DNA of 27,619 bases from Schoenoplectus triqueter. Taxonomy: Eukaryota; Streptophyta; Magnoliopsida; Poales; Cyperaceae. The translations under genes and the position numbers were made by a program. The DNA is taken from positions 1 through 27,619 of the forward strand of contig CAXKVV010000080.1 in NCBI GenBank assembly GCA_964058805.1. The letters run 5' to 3'. Numbering within the stretch: position 1 is the stretch's first letter; each line of letters starts with the position of its first letter. The notes under the pieces were generated by a model that had not been told where the DNA came from, searched no databases, and saw only the letters and a list, made by a program, of their open reading frames with translations. Positions 1 to 10,260 of the stretch are shown here, piece by piece.

Positions 1-1142
1 CTACCACAAAAAAATATTTTAGAACCGGTTATATAAAGGATTTAGCACCGGTTATACAACCGGTTCTAAAACTATGCGGTGCTAACATTTAGAACCGGTT
101 ATTTTAAAATAACCGATTCTAAACTCTAGCCTTTAGAACCGGTTATTTCAAATAACCGGTTCTAAACTCTAACCTTTAGAACCGGTTATTTGAAATAACC
201 GGTTCTAAACTATTGTACACATTCAACGTGCCCCAGAAAGAAAGTCAAATAATTTGAGTTCGCCAATTTCTCTCAAATATCTCCACTACACTGCATGAAT
301 AGTACATTATTATCTTGGAAATTTTATTTCTTAATATTTTGTGATGGTACTATTTACTAAAAAATAGTTTTTTTCTTATTATTCTCTAATTCTGATTTCT
401 TTAAATTTTGATTAAATAATTTAATTTTATCATTAACTAATAAAATATATTTCATTATCAAAATAATTATATATAATTTACATATTAAAAAAAATTTGAC
501 AAATTTTCTATCTTTACAATTTCTAAAGAAAAAATAAAAAAACTAAACTAAAAACTTCAAATAAACATCAAATCCATTTTTGAGATTCAAGACGAGCTTC
601 AAATCTGTCTTTCTTTTTCCCTTTCTTTTTTCTTTCTTCAAGACGACATTTGCTCTTTCTCTTTCTCTGTCTCTCAATATCACTTTTATATATGAAATAG
701 GAGGATGAAGAGTGATAATCCGTGGGATATAGATTTTTGATTTTTGGTTTTTAGATCGTCAGATAAGCATGAACCAATGGTTAGATTGAAAAACATAGCA
801 ATCCGTGGGAGCAAAAAACTGAAATTCTATTGGTTGATGTAAAGAATTTCTTTAGAGCTGATTTTTATTAAAAAGCGGTTCTAATTCAATTTTATGAATT
901 AGAACCAATTTTTATAAAATCGGTTCTAAAATAAAAAATTTAGAACCGGTTTTAATTAAATCAAATAGAACCGGTTATTATAAAATCGGTTTTAATAAAA
1001 AAACTTATAACCGGTTGTTATACAAAACCGGTTCTAATAATTTTAATAAAATTTACAGATATGTCACTCTCACCTTTTAACACCTGTTTTTTAAAAAACC
1101 GGTTCTAAATAGGCGGTTCTAAATCATTTTTTTCTGATAATG
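1..1142. mobile_element. Non-autonomous CACTA-like element, AGAACCGGTT family (copy 1)
   Basis: The window opens with CTACCACAAAAAAA, which looks like a CACTA terminus missing its first two bases beyond the window edge. Many copies of AGAACCGGTT in both orientations cluster at the two ends (about 20-215 and 895-1130), the subterminal-repeat layout typical of CACTA transposons. The right end reads TTTTTTTCTGATAATG, a mutated version of the expected TAGTG terminus. It is followed by CCA, the predicted target duplication, whose left copy is outside the window. The middle (about 220-880) is AT-rich with a pyrimidine-rich stretch near 600-680. I see no transposase, so the copy would depend on an autonomous relative. 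A fuller copy of the same family lies at 11171-12711. Confidence 0.7.
88..210. repeat. Three tandem palindromic repeat units
   Basis: Three units with a period of 43-44 bp follow one another. Each consists of TTTAGAACCGGTTATTT followed almost directly by its own reverse complement. Units 2 (about 132-165) and 3 (about 175-209) are essentially perfect palindromes; unit 1 has one change in its right arm (CCGATTCT). They sit in the left subterminal region of the CACTA-like element. Confidence 0.8.
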
Positions 1143-1200
1143 CCATTTCCAGGAGAAAGCATGAGAGCCTAATGGCTGATGCCCATTGGATATATCAAGA

Positions 1201-2502
1201 CACTAGTTCAAAATGGTGAATTAGTATCAGACTTTTAAAAGATTTTTGATCCGATGATAAAGTCTCCGACACTAATTAAAAATACTAATATAATGAAAAA
1301 AAATTGACACTAATTAAAATAATTAGTGTAAGATTTTTAGAAATAATCGACACTAAATATTTTTAATTAGTGTAGAATTTAAAAAATATTTAGTATATAA
1401 TTTTTATTAAAAATTTGACACTAATTATTATTTTTTACACTGATTATCTTATTTAGTACATATTTTTATTAAAAATTCGACACTATTTGATAATCAGTGT
1501 CAATTTTTTTTTTATAAAAATGCTATTATTAGATCATTAATATCGACCTTTTAATAAAAAAAATGGCACTATGAGACCATTAGTGGTTTCTTGATAAAAA
1601 AACCCGACAGTATTAGTTAAATATATATTTTTAAAATAAATTAATTTGTACTCAACAATAATATTATTAAATGTGATATTATTTATTCAATAGTAATATA
1701 TAGTTAGATGATCACAAGCCAAAAAAAATATGAAATACATATATCACATTAGTTGATATTACAACATAATCATACATAAATATAAAAATTAAAGAAATAA
1801 AAGTAATTAATTCAAAAAATACATTATAATGATACCAAATACAACTATATATGATGAACACAAAATATAATTTCTAATTATAAATGTAAAAAAATAATAA
1901 AAAATAATTTTTTTAAAACTTTAAATGCATTTTTAAGGTTTTAGACAAGATTTTTTTGTCTCAATGCAATCGACGAAATGATATTTTTATTCACCTTATA
2001 AATCTTATTGTAAACTTTTTGTGACTGTGTAGAATGTTCTGATCGGAGTTTCTGATCAAAAGTTATGTCCGTATAAAGATGAAGTGCTCAAATTTTTATT
2101 TTCGATTCCGATCTAGTCGCCACTATTTCTCTATCTCTTTCTTTTTTTTCTATCTCTATCTCTATCTCTTTCTCTTATTTCTAATCTGAGCTTATAGATG
2201 AATAGAAGGAGAACAAAAAGTAGAAGGAAATAAGATTATATATTGAATGGTTCATTCGATCAAAAGCGTCAAATGAAGTAGAAAATGAACGATGAATATG
2301 ATAAAAGTTCATAAGTTGTGGGTATCTAATTTCTGAATTTTTATTGGTTCAAACTTTATTTTGAATATGTTAGGAAAAAAACATAATTAATGTCAGATTT
2401 AAATATTTAAAAAAATTTGACATTAATTTATTTAAATATATTAGATGAAAAAATATAATTAGTGTCAGATTTTTAATAATCAGTGTCAAATTTTCTGTAG
2501 AA
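1201..2502. mobile_element. Non-autonomous CACTA-like element, TTAGTGTCAGATTTTT family (copy 1)
   Basis: The left end reads CACTAGTTCAAAATGG and is preceded by AGA. Nearly the same start (CACTAATTCAAAAGG) occurs at 13331, which supports this as the true terminus of a repeat family. The ends carry many copies of TTAGTGTC(A/G)GATTTTT and its complement GACACTAATT, at about 1225-1620 and 2385-2495. The right end is placed at TTTTCTGTAGAA, taken as a decayed TGTAGTG terminus; no matching 3-bp target duplication is preserved there, so the right boundary is approximate. The AT-rich interior contains a TCTATCTC-type microsatellite at about 2125-2175 and no recognisable protein. Confidence 0.55.
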
Positions 2503-2914
2503 ATCCAATTATTTTGTCATAAAAATTAATAGTAATATTAATTTAGAAAATTTTAGTTATCAATACATTTCATCTATATTATTGTTCATCAACTAATGAT
2601 TTATTTTATAAAATTTGAGCTCAATTAGTTATCAAAACACCATCGATCCATATATTTTTATTGTACGGTGTATGTATATAGGGTTTGATTGAGTGACTAT
2701 ATAATGTTAAAAATTGCTGAAAATTTGTAGAAATGATATATTAGTAAATTTGAATACATCGGTAAGCTTTCATGCAAGTTATATGTAAGTTGATGATATT
2801 TTATCAGTATAACTGATGTATAAGTTTAAATTTTTTTATCTAAAACATAAAAATATCTTATATGTGACTTAACTGAATCAAATATAAGTTATAAATAAAG
2901 TTAGTATACCTTTA
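2503..2914. other. AT-rich spacer, nothing recognised
   Basis: Very AT-rich DNA between the CACTA-like element and the old copia remnant. I see no open frame, repeat family or RNA gene. Part of it may be decayed copia sequence upstream of the RNase H fragment at 2915. Confidence 0.4.
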
Positions 2915-3482
2915 TCGAATAAGCAACCCATTGTCACACTATCAATCTGTGAAGCTGAGTATGTCGCAGAATAACTCTGTGTAAGCCATGCAATTGGCTC
3001 AGAAGACCGGTACAAGAGTTGAAGTGCCCACAACTTAAATCGATCGAGATTCGGGTTGGCAACAAGTCGATTATCGAGTTAGCCAAGAACTCAGTACGTC
3101 ACAGAGGAGCAAGCACATTGAAGTGAGGTTTCATTCAATCCGAGAACATAATAAGGATAGGAAAGTGCGAGTTTTTATGTGCAAAGTAACGATCAAGCTG
3201 CAAATATTTTCACAAAGGTTTTGTTGAATCCACTATTGAAAAATTGCAAGGAGATGATCAGGATATTGGGAGTAGTAAACTCCAAGTTTCGATCCCAAAG
3301 GACCGAGAGCTCGGGAATCCGATCACCTCGACAACTCTAGACCCAAAGCAGCAGCAACAACAAATACGAGAATAAGCCAAAGATAGAACTCAAGATGGAC
3401 TAGAGACTAACAACTCGAAAACATCACAGAGCTCAAGATGAAGCACTTGTCCTAATGATGAACAGGAATAGTTCTGACATCT
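2915..3482 (+). pseudogene. Old Ty1/copia remnant: RNase H and 3' end of pol
   Basis: On the plus strand, translation at 2915 gives KQPIVTLSICEAEYVA, the conserved RNase H segment of plant copia pol that contains its catalytic Glu. It is soon broken by a stop. Further matches appear in shifting frames: KCPQLKSIEIRV, a NKSIIELAKNSV segment, SKHIEVRFHSIREH, a DQAANIFTKVL-like segment and the C-terminal KNCKEMIRILGVVNSKF. Several frameshifts and stops separate them, so this is an old dead copy. It runs up to the CACTA insertion at 3483 and probably resumes at 9816. It is in the opposite orientation to the younger copia element at 4350-9309 and is clearly a different sequence. Confidence 0.75.
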
Positions 3483-4349
3483 CACTACCGCAAAAAAGTA
3501 TTAATAACGGTTCATGAACCGTTATTGGAGGTTACTAAAAGTTTATAAAAACTATTATTAAATTGGATGCCACATGGCCGAAATATTTAGACAATTAATA
3601 ATAGTTCTTACGCAATAATCGTTATTGAATTCCTCAGCAATAAATATATTTACTTACGGTTATTTAAAACAACCGTTACTGAATACACACATTCATCAGC
3701 GAAAAATAACTTCAATAACGGTATCTCTTTGAGAACCGTTACTAAAGGTGATTTTTTAGTTTTTTTTTTTAATTTAAAATCAAAATTAATTGATAATATT
3801 GTTCAAAACATCAAGCAATTGAATGAATTCTGAACCATCAAATCACTCTTCAGCGAATTTTGCTTATAATATCTAAAGGTGAATCGAATTTTTAGTTAAT
3901 TTTGTTCATCATTGAATTTTGTTTATAATTTTTTTAATTTTTTTCTGTGCTTCAATCGTGTCACTCTTCAAGGATTTCAAAATTTTATCACGTTATATTG
4001 TCCCGTCATCAATTAATCAGACAAAATAAATGAAATATCAAAAACAAACCAAATGTTATTATTTTCAAAAAGTAAAAAAAAATTATTTGAAATTAAATGA
4101 AATATCAAAAAATAAAACGGATGTCATGAACTTACTCCAGATGTTTCTAAATATCGATAAAACTTTATCAAATGAACTTACTCTAGATAAACAAAAAAGA
4201 AAGAAAGAAAAACTACAGTCATGTCTCTAAAAAGAAATTGATTTGTTTGTAAAAATGAAGAACCATTTTCCAAAGCAAATTCGAAAAAGACAAGCAAAAA
4301 AAAAAGAGAGAGAAAACTCTACTAGATAGGAAATGAGAGAGGGGGAGGA

Positions 4350-4624
4350 TGTTAATTTTTTTAAAGTGAGACAGAAAAGATGAATGAGAAAAGTTATGTT
4401 TCATTCTACTGATTTCTTTGTACAGTGGGCATTATACAGCCAAAAGGAAAAAAAGAGCTGTTGGAAAAATAACGGTAACTTTCTATAAAAGGAATAAAGG
4501 TTGAGTAACTTTATATACCAAATTTAGTTGCTCCCTTTAATTCCTAAATTAGTCTATGATGAACTAAACCCGTTAAGGACCTCTGAGGCTAATTATTTGT
4601 CCCTAATACTACTTAGTTTCAACA
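4350..4624 (-). repeat. 3' LTR of the copia element
   Basis: 275 bp; on the minus strand it begins TGTTGAAACTAAG and ends AAAATTAACA. It pairs with 9036-9309 at about 96-97% identity by eye. The pol reading frame runs across its outer edge and stops inside it at 4609-4611, a usual arrangement in short-LTR copia elements. Confidence 0.95.
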
Positions 4625-5409
4625 CTCCCCCTCAAGTTAGGCGTATAGATGTCAATCAAACCTAACTTGTCTATATTTTCTTTAAACGAGTTTGGGTCTA
4701 ATCCCTTTATAAATACATCCGCTAATTGATCTCCGCTTCTCACAAAAGGAGTCTCAATTTCTTTTGCTTGAATCTTTTCTCGAATAAAATGGCAATCAAC
4801 CTCGATGTGTTTGGTTCTCTCATGAAACACTGGGTTGGATGCTATATGTCGTGCCGATTGGTTGTCGCAAAATATTTTCATTGGTATTTGAACTTGAATC
4901 CCAAAATCTGAAAGAATTTGTTTGATCCATGTTAATTCGCTTGCGGAGGATGCCATGGCACGGTATTCTGCTTCGGCACTTGATCGTGCCACAACATTTT
5001 GTTTTTTGCTTTTCCATGTGACTAGATTTCCGCCTACAAATATGCAAAAGCCGGTTGTCAATTTTCTATCGAAACTTCCGGCCCAATCTGCATCGGAATA
5101 ACCACACACTTCATTAGAATTATTGCATTTCATGAAAATTCCTTTGCCGGGTGTTCCTTTTAAATATTTTAATATTCTATTAATGGCCTCAAGATGTGGT
5201 GTTCTTGGACTATGCATGAATTTGCTAATTTGGCTTACGGAATATGAAATATCCGGACGAGTTACCGTAAGATAAATCAATTTTCCTACAAGTCGTTGAA
5301 ATTGGTTTATATCTTCTAAACATTCTCCATCCTCGGTATTTAGTTTGTTTTTTCCATCTATGGGTATGGAGGCCGGTTTACTATCTAATTTTCCGGTCTC
5401 TTCTAACAA
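4609..5409 (-). pseudogene. copia pol: RNase H region
   Basis: An open stretch of about 266 codons covering the end of the reverse-transcriptase connection and the complete RNase H domain, which degrades the RNA of the RNA-DNA hybrid during retrotransposition. The acidic active-site residues are all present: D in GYSDADWAG, E in SSAEAEYRA, D in FCDNQSA and D in HIEVDCHF. It ends with a NLRGSVETK tail that reaches into the 3' LTR. It no longer joins the upstream reverse-transcriptase frame: one base appears to be missing near 5417, just after the segment SQRKY. The domain itself looks intact, but it could not be made as part of a normal polyprotein. Confidence 0.92.
4625..4635 (-). other. Polypurine tract of the copia element
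   Basis: On the minus strand TTGAGGGGGAG immediately precedes the 3' LTR. This purine run is the expected primer for plus-strand DNA synthesis in LTR retrotransposons; position and composition both fit. Confidence 0.85.
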
Positions 5410-6542
5410 ATCTAAGGTATTTTCTTTGAGAGATAAATAAACCTTGGTTTGAATATGCTACTTCTATTCCTAAAAAATATTTTAAATAGCCTAAATCTTT
5501 GATGTCAAATTTTTGTTTTAGTTGAAATTTTATCATTTTAATTTTTTCTTGGTTGTTCTCGGTGATTATAAGATCATCAACATATACTAATACAATAGTG
5601 GTGTTAGTTCCTATAATTTTAACAAATAAGGAATGGTCGACATTACTAATTTTAAAATTGCAAGCAATTAAATAAGAGCTTAGTTTTCCATACCATACTC
5701 TTGGAGATTGCTTTAATCCATAAATTGATTTCTTTAACTTGCAAACTAATCTTTGATCATTCTCTTTTTCATGACCGGGTGGTAAATTCATGTACACCTC
5801 TTCTTTAAGAGTTCCTTGAAGAAAGACATTCTTGACATCCATTTGGTATAGTTTCTAATTTTGGTTTACCGCAATTGAAAATAAAATTCGTACGGTATTC
5901 ATTTTTGCAATGGGTGCAAAAGTCTCATAATAGTCTATACCGTAGGTTTGTGTGTATCTTTTGGCCACCAAGCGAGCCTTGTACTGTTCTATGGTACCAT
6001 CGCTATTATACTTAATTTTATATATCCATCTATATCCTACGGGTTTTTTATTTTGTGGTAATTGTACAATTACCCAAGTTTCATTTTTTTCAAGAGCTTT
6101 TAACTCTTCTTTCATGGCTTTGGTCCAAACCAGATTTTTAATGGCTTCAAAATAATTATTTGGCTCTTGTTTTTTTTTCAATTGAGGTAAAAAATATTTT
6201 ATGGTTGGAGGAGATATTATCATAAGAAATAAAATCATGTATAGGATATTGTACCTTGCAAGTTACATAATCTCTTAGTCTTGTTGAAGGGTTTCTTGTT
6301 CGACTCGACCTTCTCAATGTTGTTTCTTCTATATTTTGATCTTCTTCATTTGAGGAAATTTCTTCTATTTCCTCCTCATTTTCACTTTTATTTTCATTTT
6401 CGGGTGTAATTTCAAGTTCTATTGGTCTTACCTCTTCTATTGATGGATTGAATTGGGGTAATGTGATTTCCTTGAAGGCTTCTCTAATAAATTCCTCATG
6501 AATTTTTTCTTTGTAATATGGCTCATTTTCTAAAAATGTCAC
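5381..6542 (-). pseudogene. copia pol: reverse transcriptase region, broken
   Basis: Reverse transcriptase spread over three open pieces. 6542-6156 holds the acidic linker after integrase (EEEIEEISSNEED) and runs into the start of RT. 6238-5858 holds WTKAMKEELKAL, the GYRWIYKIKY segment and KARLVAKRYTQ. 5842-5381 holds MDVKNVFLQG, KSIYGLKQSPRVWY and the catalytic YVDD. The first frame change falls in an A-run near 6170-6180. An amber codon at 5855-5857 replaces what is normally the Trp just before the MDVKN motif. All three catalytic aspartates are still encoded. The enzyme would copy element RNA into DNA in the virus-like particle, but this copy cannot make one continuous protein. Confidence 0.92.
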
Positions 6543-6599
6543 ATCCCTAGAAATATATAGTCTTTTATTTTTAGGGTCATAACATGTATATCCCCTTTT

Positions 6600-7648
6600 T
6601 TTGTGATGAGTAACCCAAGAAAATAATTTTAATTGAGGTATAATCTAACTTGTCTTGTTTATTTTTATGTACATAACATGTGCAACCAAATATTTTTAAA
6701 CGCTCAAGATTAATTTTTCTTTAATAAAGAATTTCTAATGAGCTCTTATAATTCAAATTAACACTAGGCAATCAATTTATTAAATATATTGCGGTAAGAA
6801 AGGCATCCGACCAATAAATTTTAGGTACATTATTTTGAAATAAAAGTACTCAGTCATTTCAAGTAAGTGTCTATTTTTTCTTTCGGAAACACTGTTTTGT
6901 TTGGGTGTATAAATACATGATGTTTGATGTAAAATTCTTTTTCCTTAAATAAGGTTGAAACATTTTGATTTACAAATTCCGTTCCGTTATCGGATCTAAA
7001 TGTTTTAATTTTTGCTTCATATTGGTTTTCTATGAAGTTATAAAAATCAAGAAATTGTGAAAATACTTCACTTTTATTTTTAGTAAATATAACCAAGTTA
7101 TTTTAGAGAAATCATCGATAAAGATAACAAAAATATTTGTATCCATTAAAAGAGTTAATTGGTGCGTGACCCCATACATCCGAATGAACCAAATCAAATG
7201 GGTTTTTACTTTTACAACTTGATAAATTAAAAGGGAACCTAGTATGTTTTCCTAGCTTACATGTCTCACAATTATTATTGTCTAATTTTGAAAAATTAAA
7301 AAGGCTCTTTAAAATCTTGTCGGAGGGATGCCCAATTCTTCTATGCCAAAGTGTGCTTAATTCTTCATTTTTGGTTATGTTGAGATTGAATTTTTCTTCA
7401 TTTAAAAAATAAAGCCCATTTTCTAGAAATCCTTCACCAATCATAATCTTTGTTATCCGATCCTGAAAAATCATATTTTTTGTCAAAAAAATAAGTTCAC
7501 AATTCAACTCTTTTGTGATTTTACTAATAGATAATAGATTTGATGAGCAATCTTTTATGTACAAGACATTTTGAATTATTTTTGTGAATATATTTATTGA
7601 GCCTTCTCCAAGGATTTCCATTTTATCGCCATTTGCAACCGTAACAAA
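6600..7648 (-). pseudogene. copia pol: GAG-pre-integrase and integrase, broken
   Basis: After the nonsense codon at 7649-7651 the same frame continues through FVTVANG and a GAG-pre-integrase segment. The zinc-binding HHCC motif is visible as LWHRRIGHPS followed by CETCKLGKH. The integrase core begins DLVHSDVWG (first catalytic Asp). A frameshift before IDDFSKITW ends this frame at 7112 (TGA), and a second shift restores it for TKNKSEVF and FRSDNGTEFVN (second Asp). A third shift near 6930 moves SERKNRHLLEMT, which carries the catalytic Glu, into another frame. The catalytic D-D-E residues are therefore all encoded, but in different frames. 6660-6850 is poorly preserved linker sequence. Confidence 0.88.
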
Positions 7649-8862
7649 TTATTTGGTCTTATATTTTTTAAATGAGGTCAATAAATTTATATTTCCGGTC
7701 ATATGGTCAGTTGCATCCGAATCCAATATCCATCTAGAATTTTTAGAAATTAAAGATAAATTAGAGACACAAATCATACCAGAGGTCTTTGCATTTTCCT
7801 GTTTTTGATTTAGCATCGCAGAGAGTTGTTGGAGAAGGTGCCGCATAGGATCCGAACTGCTTGCTTCATGGGATCCAGAGAAGGCTCCAGCGTTATTTCT
7901 ATCTCCAACATTATTTCCATTTTGGGCCGCCCCTGTGTTATTTGTTGAGTCCACCATATAACCCTTATTTGCTGAGTCCGCTGTATAATATTTCTTGTAG
8001 CCGCCTCTGTCTCCATGGCTGCTACCTTTTTCTCCCTTGCGATCAAACCCCTTTTTGGGCCATTTCGGCCGAAGGTGAGGGTTGAGGAACCAACAAGCCT
8101 CCTTACGGTGCTCCTCTCTTTTACAATGCTCACATTTTTCGACTTCTTGGTCTCCTCTTACCTCCGGCCGAAAATTAGGGTAGGGCCTTGCCATGGCAGC
8201 AAACTCTTTTGCCTCTGGATTTTCGAGAGCTTGTGATCCCATTACCTCTCTTCTTGTTTCTTCTCCTTGCACCATTGAAGCCACTTCATCTGGGGATGGA
8301 AGTTCGGCTAGGAGCAATATTTGCGACCTTACTGCCTCATATGTTGAGTCAAGGCCAGCAAGAAATTGGAAAACCTCATCCTATTTTTCTTGTTTTTGGA
8401 TTTCAGCAAGATCAGTGGTACAAGGTCTATAAATCCTAATTTCATCTTTTTTCTTTTGGAGAAATCCAAATAGATTCATGGTTGGTTGACCTTGCTGTTT
8501 TGCTTGTTGCATTTCTCTTTGAATTTGGTAAATATGGGCATAATTTTTCTTGTGGCCGTATAGTTTTTCAGCCCTTTGTCAAATTTCTAATGCGATATCT
8601 TTGTATGAAAGTATGTCAGATACCTGTGGTTCCATTGTTGCGAGTAGCCAAGTGATGACTGTATGATCGCTTACTTTCCATCTTGCTAATGCCCTTTTTC
8701 TGGTTCGGTTGGCGGAACTGATTGTTTAGGTACCTTGTCCTCTGAGTCGATGTGTTCACTCTTTTCTCGGCCGCTTAAGGCAAAGATGACTTGTCTTGCC
8801 CACACGTGGTAATTCTTGCCATTTAGCATTACCCCTGTAAGTTTTTCATGATTTTGTGACAT
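7649..8862 (-). pseudogene. copia gag and protease, broken
   Basis: The likely start is the ATG at 8862-8860 (MSQNHEKLTGVMLNGKNYHVW), where gag of this type normally begins. Gag packages element RNA in the virus-like particle. A frameshift lies near 8690, just before ALARWKVSDH. A TGA at 8579-8581 replaces a Trp before QRAEKLYG, and a TAG lies at 8381-8383. The zinc knuckle is intact: CEHCKREEHRKEAC, i.e. C-x2-C-x4-H-x4-C. The protease motif reads WILDSDATDHMTG. The normal catalytic triplet is D-S/T-G, and here the Gly codon has become GAT (Asp) at 7715-7717. A TAA at 7649-7651 then cuts protease from integrase. Confidence 0.92.
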
Positions 8863-9023
8863 TGCTGGTTGTGTGATGATTTGAAAGAATGGTGTTGTTT
8901 TTCAGGCTTTTCTGGCTTTTTCTGGTAAAAAATCAGCACTATTGGTATGCTGAATTTTACTGATTTGCAGTTGCTAGTACTGTTGCTGGTTTGCTTTTCT
9001 GCCTTGAGTCAGGATTTAATCCC

Positions 9024-9035
9024 GCTCTGATACCA
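9024..9035 (-). other. Primer-binding site of the copia element
   Basis: On the minus strand TGGTATCAGAGC begins at the inner edge of the 5' LTR. This is the usual plant copia primer site, complementary to the 3' end of initiator methionine tRNA, where minus-strand DNA synthesis starts. Confidence 0.93.
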
Positions 9036-9309
9036 TGTTAATTTTTATAAAGTGAGATAGAGAAGATGAATGAGAAAAGTTATGTTTCATTCTACTGATT
9101 TCTTTGTATAGTGGGCATTATATAGCCAAAAGGAAAAAAGAGATGTTGGAAAAATAACGGTAACTTTCTATAAAAGGAATAAAGGTTAAGTAACTTTATA
9201 TACCAAATTTAGTTGCTCCCTTTAATTCCTAAATTAGTCTATGATGAACTAAACCCGTTAAGGGCCCCTGAGGCTAATTATTTGTCCCTAATACTACTTA
9301 GTTTCAACA
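9036..9309 (-). repeat. 5' LTR of the copia element
   Basis: 274 bp, TG...CA ends, followed by GAGGA at 9310-9314. It pairs with 4350-4624. As the upstream LTR in element orientation it would carry the promoter for the element transcript; I cannot pinpoint a TATA box with confidence. Confidence 0.95.
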
Positions 9310-9815
9310 GAGGAGTTCAAAGAAAACAAAAGACTAATAGACTACCATCTATTATCTATTTGTGTGCTCATATATTAGACGGTTTAGATTTAATTATAGT
9401 TTTGAGATAAAAAATGACTGATAAGAATCCGTGGACACTCTCTTTGTCCATTGAGGTTCCACCAAATTTCTGACAAGCCACAACTATCTAGACGCGAAAT
9501 CATATTCGCAACATCAATAACGATTATTAGCTAATAACCGTTATTGATTCACACATTTGGTAATGGTTAATTTCTATGAAAAATACACATATATCCGCAA
9601 ACATTTCAATATTAGTTTTTTTGTCAAAGAACCGTTACCAAATGTTTCTCCGAAAAATCTCCGATCCGACACACATTTTAATAGTAATTTTTTTAAACAA
9701 ACGTTACCAAATAGTTATCAAATTTTATCAAACTTTCACTGATCTTCCCTACTAACGGTTTTCTTAATGAACCATTAATAATTGGGTGTTATCAAATCCT
9801 TGATCTGTTGTAGTG

Positions 9816-10260
9816 TCTGTCATACGTGTCAGAGATAGCTGATGGAAGTAGTAATAAAGTTGACAGAAGTATGACTAGACAATTAATACTAGTGTATAGC
9901 TAGAATAGTTAGGATTATATTGATTGTATAGGTAGGTCGATATATTTATGACACCGAGGGTACATTTAGAGTAGTAGTATAGTGTAAATAAAAGAGAGAA
10001 AATATTTCATAAATATAGTTGAGTTATAAAGAAAACAATTTTCAGATTACTCTCTTTCTTCTTTCAAATCTGTTAAATTATTTTATTTTCATTTTAGTTC
10101 AGTTCATCGTCTATTTTTTAAGTTGTACTAAAACCGATCGGACATCAAAGGACATCAAAGATAGAAACTCGAGTTCAAAAAGTTCAGAATATATTTTCAA
10201 ATTAATCCACTTCGGATAATTATTTCAAAAGAACAATATTGGGGAAGACTTCGAATTATG
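9816..10260 (+). other. Probable continuation of the old copia remnant (3' LTR region)
   Basis: Because the CACTA element (TCT duplication) inserted at 3480-3482, sequence from 9816 should continue the older plus-strand copia copy whose RNase H lies at 2915-3290. Its features (AATAAAAGAGAG near 9990, a pyrimidine-rich TCTCTTTCTTCTTTC run near 10050) would suit an LTR. No second LTR copy is in the window, so neither boundary can be fixed. This is inference from the nesting order. Confidence 0.4.

Larger units (their letters stand above)
4350..9309 (-). mobile_element. Ty1/copia LTR retrotransposon, structurally complete, coding-dead
   Basis: Two direct repeats (4350-4624 and 9036-9309) start TG and end CA. 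They are flanked by the 5-bp target duplication GAGGA (4345-4349 and 9310-9314). On the minus strand the order is 5' LTR, primer-binding site, gag, protease, integrase, reverse transcriptase, RNase H, polypurine tract, 3' LTR. Integrase before reverse transcriptase is the defining Ty1/copia order. By eye the LTRs differ at about nine positions plus one 1-bp indel in about 275 bp, so insertion was moderately recent. The single gag-pol frame is broken by several nonsense changes and frameshifts, so it cannot be autonomous. It sits inside the CACTA element at 3483-9815. Confidence 0.95.
3483..9815. mobile_element. Non-autonomous CACTA element (AATAACGGTT family) split by a copia insertion
   Basis: The left end starts CACTACCGCAAAAAAG and the right end finishes GATCTGTTGTAGTG, whose complement begins CACTACAACAGATC. 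The element is flanked on both sides by TCT (3480-3482 and 9816-9818), the 3-bp target duplication expected for CACTA transposons. Subterminal repeats of AATAACGGTT / AACCGTTATT fill about 3500-3745 and 9515-9780. Without the nested retrotransposon it would be about 1.4 kb. No transposase is visible. Interior left part (3750-4349): AT-rich and purine-rich, nothing coding recognised. It lies inside an older copia remnant. Confidence 0.88.

Noticed and set aside
1..210. CRISPR-like array of regularly spaced palindromic repeats
   Set aside because: Plant context, only three units, and the repeats are the subterminal repeats of a CACTA-like transposon with matching copies elsewhere in the window.
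4030..4230. 66-codon Lys-rich frame inside the CACTA element
   Set aside because: Poly-A-driven composition (Lys/Asn) with no motif; not like any CACTA transposase.
7810..8439. Several long frames on either strand over the gag region
   Set aside because: They overlap the minus-strand gag frame that carries the C-x2-C-x4-H-x4-C zinc knuckle and the protease motif; they are shadows of it.
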